DNA of 64,000 nt from Burkholderia cepacia GG4 (GTDB lineage: Bacteria > Pseudomonadota > Gammaproteobacteria > Burkholderiales > Burkholderiaceae). Of this stretch, positions 61,049 to 64,000 are shown piece after piece (the first letter of the stretch is position 1; the number at the start of each line of letters is the position of its first letter). The notes beneath the pieces were generated by a model, which worked only from the letters and a program-made list of their open reading frames with translations, was not told where the DNA came from and did no database searches. Location of the stretch: the NCBI RefSeq assembly GCF_000292915.1, contig NC_018514.1, forward strand, positions 682,001 to 746,000. Direction: 5' to 3'. The position numbers and the translations under genes are program-made.

Positions 61049-62641
61049 TTATGGCTTCTTCAGCGTGCGGTAGGACACGAGATCGTTGATCGGCCCGATC
61101 TCGGGCCCGGTGGTGCCGGGGCGCGTCGCGACCTGTACGACCTTCTCGAACATGATGACGAACGGCGAGTTCGCGAGCACGGCCTTCTGCAGCGCCTCAT
61201 AACGCTGCGCGCGCTTCGCGGGCGACGGCTCGACGAGTGCGGCCTCGGTGTCCTTCGTCAGTTGCGGGATGTCCCAGCTATTGCGCCACGCGAGCATCTT
61301 CGTCTTCGACTGGTCGGAATTGTCCGGATTCCAGGCGAAGCCGCGCGCGTTGCTGTTCGGGTCCATGTAGTCGGGCGACCATTCGCCGATGAAGATGTCG
61401 TGCTGGCGCGCGCGGTACTTGCCGATCGCCTGCTTCGCGTCGCCCGGGATCAGCTTCACGCGGATGCCGCCTTGCGCGAAGTTCGCCTGCAGCGCCTGTG
61501 CGATCTCGATGAACGGATAGTCATTGGGCATGTCCATCGTCACGTCGAAGCCGTTCGGCAAGCCAGCCTTCGCGAGCAGCGCCTTCGCCTTCGCGACGTC
61601 GAGCTTGTACGGATTCGCATTCAGCGTGCCGAGGAAGCCTTCGGGCAGGAAGGTCTCGTGCACCTTGTAGGTCGTGCTGACGATGTTGCGCTGGATGCCG
61701 TCGTAGTCGACCAGCCACTTCATCGCCTGCTGTACGTCCGGCTTCGCGAGGTTCGGGTTCTTCGTGTTCAGGCTCAGGTACAGCAGCGCGGACACGGGCC
61801 ACGATGCGACCTTGATCTTGCCGGCCTTGGTCAGCGCGGCGAGGCTGTCGGGGCTCAGGTTGCGCGCCGCGTCGACGTCGCCGTTCTCGAGCAGCAGCCG
61901 CTGCGCGGACGCCTCGGGCACGTGGCGCAGCACGACGCGTTTCATCGGGTACGGCGCACGGTACTTGTCGAAGCGCTGCAGCACGATGCTCTCGTTCGGC
62001 GTCCACTTGACGAGCTGGTACGGGCCCGAGCCGGCATCGTTGGTCTTCAGCCAGCCGCTGCCGAGATCGTTGCCCTGCTGGTGCGACAGCAGCAGCTTCT
62101 TGTCGAGGACCGACGCCGGGCACGCGCTCAGCACGTTGAGCACGAAGCTCGGTGCGTACTTGCGGTCGGTTTCGAGCACGAAGGTCTGCGGATCGACCGC
62201 GCGCACCTTCTGCATCACGTTCGCCTTCGTGAGGCCGAGATCGGCCAGCACGCCTGCCGGACCCTTGTCGAGCAGGATGGTGCGCTGCAGGGACCACGCG
62301 ACGTCGTCGGCGCTGACCGGGTTGCCGGAATGAAAGGCGAGGCCGGGGCGCAGCTTGAACGTGTAGGTGACGCCGTCGGCGCCGACCGTCCACGCTTGCG
62401 CGATCTGCCCGTCGAAGCGCGTCGGGTCCTTCAGGTCGACCCGCACGAGCCGTTCATAGGTGTTCGCGACGTACTCGGACGGCACGAGTTCGTAGATTTC
62501 GCTCGGATCGAGGGTCGTGAATTCGCCGAGCTGCGTGGCGACGACGAAAATGCCGGGCGGCGTTGCGGCTTGTGCCGGCAGCGCCGGAACAAGCGCGACG
62601 AGCGCAGCGCTGACGAACAACCGGGACAGCAGATGCTTCAT
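61049..62641 (-). CDS. Peptide/nickel-type ABC importer, substrate-binding protein (SBP family 5), 530 aa
   Basis: A signal peptide ends near residue 25 (AQA-ATP). The mature protein has the family-5 layout: TLDPSEIYELV near 42, FDGQIAQAWTVGADGVTYTF, then FKLRPGLAFHSGNPVSADDV, and a C-terminal lobe with ECO-like DIFIGEWSPDYMDPNSN near 426. It collects substrate, probably short peptides or an opine-like compound, for the DppB/C/D/F-like importer. It is the first gene of the operon. A control region of about 130 bp lies upstream. Confidence 0.9.
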   Translation of the reverse strand: MKHLLSRLFVSAALVALVPALPAQAATPPGIFVVATQLGEFTTLDPSEIYELVPSEYVANTYERLVRVDLKDPTRFDGQIAQAWTVGADGVTYTFKLRPGLAFHSGNPVSADDVAWSLQRTILLDKGPAGVLADLGLTKANVMQKVRAVDPQTFVLETDRKYAPSFVLNVLSACPASVLDKKLLLSHQQGNDLGSGWLKTNDAGSGPYQLVKWTPNESIVLQRFDKYRAPYPMKRVVLRHVPEASAQRLLLENGDVDAARNLSPDSLAALTKAGKIKVASWPVSALLYLSLNTKNPNLAKPDVQQAMKWLVDYDGIQRNIVSTTYKVHETFLPEGFLGTLNANPYKLDVAKAKALLAKAGLPNGFDVTMDMPNDYPFIEIAQALQANFAQGGIRVKLIPGDAKQAIGKYRARQHDIFIGEWSPDYMDPNSNARGFAWNPDNSDQSKTKMLAWRNSWDIPQLTKDTEAALVEPSPAKRAQRYEALQKAVLANSPFVIMFEKVVQVATRPGTTGPEIGPINDLVSYRTLKKP

Positions 62642-62773
62642 GCGGGCTCCGTGGGAAAGGAATCGTGGTGCGATTCTCTCATCGACGGCGGCCCGGATGA
62701 AAATATTCGATGGGCGCGCGGAACGGCGCCCAGGAGAAGCGGCGTGCGGGCCGGGCGAGGCGCCCGGCGCCGG

Positions 62774-63106
62774 TCAGATCACGCAGCGCGCGATCGCGAA
62801 GCGCATCGCTTCCTCGGCCGGCTCGCTGCCGGAACCGCGCACGACCTTGACGACCGAACCGTTGCCGGACGGCGTGAGCGTGACGAAGTACGAGCGCGAC
62901 CCGACGGTGATGTCGGTCACGCCGTTGTGCTGCGACCGCTCGGTGCCGGACAGGCGGCTGTCGAGGCAATTGGCGATCGCGTGGGCCGGACGCGCCGACG
63001 ACACGTAGATCATCGGCGCCGAACCGGACGCGGCGGAATCGGACGAGGGCGCCGAGCCGCAGGCGGCGAGCAGGGCGGCGGGAAGGAGCAACAGGAATCG
63101 TTTCAT
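62774..63106 (-). CDS. Small lipoprotein of unknown function, 110 aa
   Basis: The lipobox LLAAC places the modified cysteine at residue 16. The mature part is Ser/Ala-rich at first, then forms a compact domain with YVSSARPAHAIANCLDSRL and SYFVTLTPSGNGSVVKVVRG, with two cysteines (residues 47 and 108) that could form a disulfide. Similar small lipoproteins with this layout are widespread in Burkholderia without known function. GGAATC precedes the ATG weakly. It stands upstream of the binding-protein gene on the same strand. Confidence 0.7.
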   Translation of the reverse strand: MKRFLLLLPAALLAACGSAPSSDSAASGSAPMIYVSSARPAHAIANCLDSRLSGTERSQHNGVTDITVGSRSYFVTLTPSGNGSVVKVVRGSGSEPAEEAMRFAIARCVI

Positions 63107-63293
63107 GATCGGGATCGTCGTGTGTCTCGTGTCGAGGCTGGGGCGCGGGGTACGCGAAACGCGGAGCTTCGCAACGACGCCGCCGAAATCGTGTCGGTAT
63201 TGACGGTCGAGTCGATACGGGCGGCGAGTGACGTCGGAGTATACCCGCGGCACTTGACGCGAATGGCCCGCTGAAACGATTCGATACAACAAG

Positions 63294-63322
63294 CGCCCGC
63301 TGTCGCACGGCGGCAGCGGGCG
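63294..63322 (-). terminator. Probable terminator after the 63356-63685 gene
   Basis: CGCCCGCTG (63294-63302) and CAGCGGGCG (63314-63322) pair over 9 bp around an 11-nt loop, about 34 bp after the stop at 63356. The run after the stem is short (CTTGTTG), so strength is moderate. Confidence 0.5.
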
Positions 63323-63355
63323 TTTCAAGCGATGGCGAATTGACGCTTGCCGGCG

Positions 63356-63685
63356 TTACTGGCCGATCTTGTGGCTGACCGCATTTTCCTGCTGGTTCAG
63401 CACGTGCTTTTCGCTCTGCGTTATGTGGCCGCGATCCTGCGCGGCCATGTCCCGCTCTTCCTGGCGGATCTTGCGGTCGTCACGGTGCAGGCGCGCGGCC
63501 TGTGCGTGCGACATCTCGCCTTCCATCACTTCGTGATGGATCCGGCGATTCTGGTTGGCGAGACGCTGATTGACCTCTTCGCGGCGTGGATGCGCTTGCT
63601 GCCACGGCGTTTCGGCGAACGCGGTGCCGGTCAGCACCGACATCAAGGTGGCGGCGATCGCGAGATGGCGGGTAAGGGCTCGCAT
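63356..63685 (-). CDS. Exported helical protein of unknown function, 109 aa
   Basis: A signal peptide ends at AFA-ETP near residue 24. The mature part is highly charged and helical: QQAHPRREEVNQRLANQNRR, then EGEMSHAQAARLHRDDRKIR, then QEERDMAAQDRGH. It contains no cysteine. This composition matches a family of small periplasmic proteins common in Burkholderia, with no assigned function. It is bounded by the terminator at 63294-63322. GGAGAAAACGTC precedes the ATG. Confidence 0.72.
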   Translation of the reverse strand: MRALTRHLAIAATLMSVLTGTAFAETPWQQAHPRREEVNQRLANQNRRIHHEVMEGEMSHAQAARLHRDDRKIRQEERDMAAQDRGHITQSEKHVLNQQENAVSHKIGQ

Positions 63686-63956
63686 GACGTTTTCTCCTGT
63701 CGTAGCGCGCCCGAATCATGGGCGCTTGTCGAAAAAACGCGGCAGGTGCCCCGGCTGTTGACGTTTCAGCCTGTATCGATTGCAAGTCTTTATTACGTCA
63801 GCGAGCGCCGGATCGGGGCTCAGGTGCAGCAGCGAACGTGCGGCGTCGATCTGCTGCGTGGCGTCGTGCTGCTGAGGCGGATCGCGGCCGCGGCCGCCGC
63901 GGATGGCGGCTTCCTGCGCGGCCGTCGCGACTGAATGGCGCGGCGCGGGCAGCGCG

Positions 63957-64000
63957 TCAGGTGAGCTGGTATGCCGGGCCGGGCGTCACTTCGGCCGGCA
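63957..64000 (-). CDS. C-terminal end of a minus-strand gene (partial)
   Basis: Fourteen codons are visible, reading PAEVTPGPAYQLT and ending in TGA at 63959-63957. The remainder lies beyond the window. The composition is protein-like, but the frame is too short for assignment. Confidence 0.3.
   Translation of the reverse strand, partial: PAEVTPGPAYQLT

Noticed and set aside
57835..61089. A 1084-codon plus-strand open frame opposite the peptide importer genes
   Set aside because: It is antisense to clear ABC subunits and has low-complexity Arg/Asp/His sequence. It is a shadow of high-GC codon use.
63347..63934. A 195-codon plus-strand open frame
   Set aside because: It is opposite the exported helical protein at 63356-63685, which has a signal peptide and binding site. 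The plus frame has neither.
1..64000. Search for tRNA, rRNA, CRISPR arrays, intact insertion sequences and phage genes
   Set aside because: I saw no cloverleaf, rRNA segment, repeat-spacer array or transposase/integrase frame. A dedicated RNA and IS search could still find small ones.

Overview
The window is high-GC proteobacterial DNA. Its gene content fits a member of Burkholderia (cepacia-complex-like), probably a secondary replicon: several LysR regulators, LIV-type and peptide-type ABC importers, an OmpC-like porin, an H-NS-like protein, FAD/cytochrome sugar dehydrogenase subunits, and a PenA-like beta-lactamase relative. The genus is inferred from protein character; no marker gene is present. 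I see no rRNA, tRNA, CRISPR array or intact insertion sequence.

Layout. 1-4.7 kb: a partial regulator, a small hypothetical protein, an orphan gene preceded by a near-consensus LexA (SOS) box, a DadA-like flavin oxidase and a TrkA-type potassium channel. 5.0-20.8 kb: a large catabolic cluster. It holds a LIV-type importer whose permease LivM and both ATPases are fused into one 851-residue protein, a shikimate-dehydrogenase-like enzyme, two flavoproteins related to 3-ketosteroid dehydrogenases, a Gfo/Idh/MocA oxidoreductase, an extended SDR, a NIPSNAP protein, a TIM-barrel isomerase/dehydratase, an AAHS-type MFS importer and an IclR regulator. All four main promoter regions carry a 15-bp operator TGGAATnnnATTCCA or a close variant, nearly identical to the known E. 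coli IclR box. I infer one IclR-controlled regulon for uptake and stepwise dehydrogenation (perhaps aromatisation) of a hydroaromatic or alicyclic acid. Truncated genes lie on both sides: an aldo/keto reductase scrap on the left and an amino-acid permease C-terminus on the right, as if the cluster had been inserted.

21.5-29.5 kb: a low-content kilobase, then a three-subunit membrane FAD dehydrogenase (small Tat subunit, GMC flavoprotein with an Fe-S cysteine motif, three-haem cytochrome c) with a GlcG-like protein, a diguanylate cyclase, and the C-terminal half of an MFS transporter. 29.6-34.7 kb: a cupin, a TetR regulator with twin 14-bp operators, an H-NS-like protein, an SDR, and a LysR/flavin monooxygenase divergent pair. 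34.8-39.0 kb: a sulfur-scavenging type cluster with an NtaA/SnaA/DszA-like monooxygenase and two SfnB/DszC-like flavoproteins.

39-50.5 kb: an esterase, an OpgC-type acyltransferase, a porin, LysR regulators, an aldo/keto reductase, a TauE/SafE permease, a SnoaL-like protein, a LysM/M23 lipoprotein with a degenerate peptidase domain, and a class A beta-lactamase homologue that has lost four active-site residues. 50.5-57 kb: an orphan fimbrial-like protein, a GlsB/YeaQ protein and a complete chaperone-usher fimbrial operon. 57.3-62.6 kb: a five-gene peptide/nickel-type ABC importer. The window ends with two small exported proteins and the tail of a minus-strand gene.
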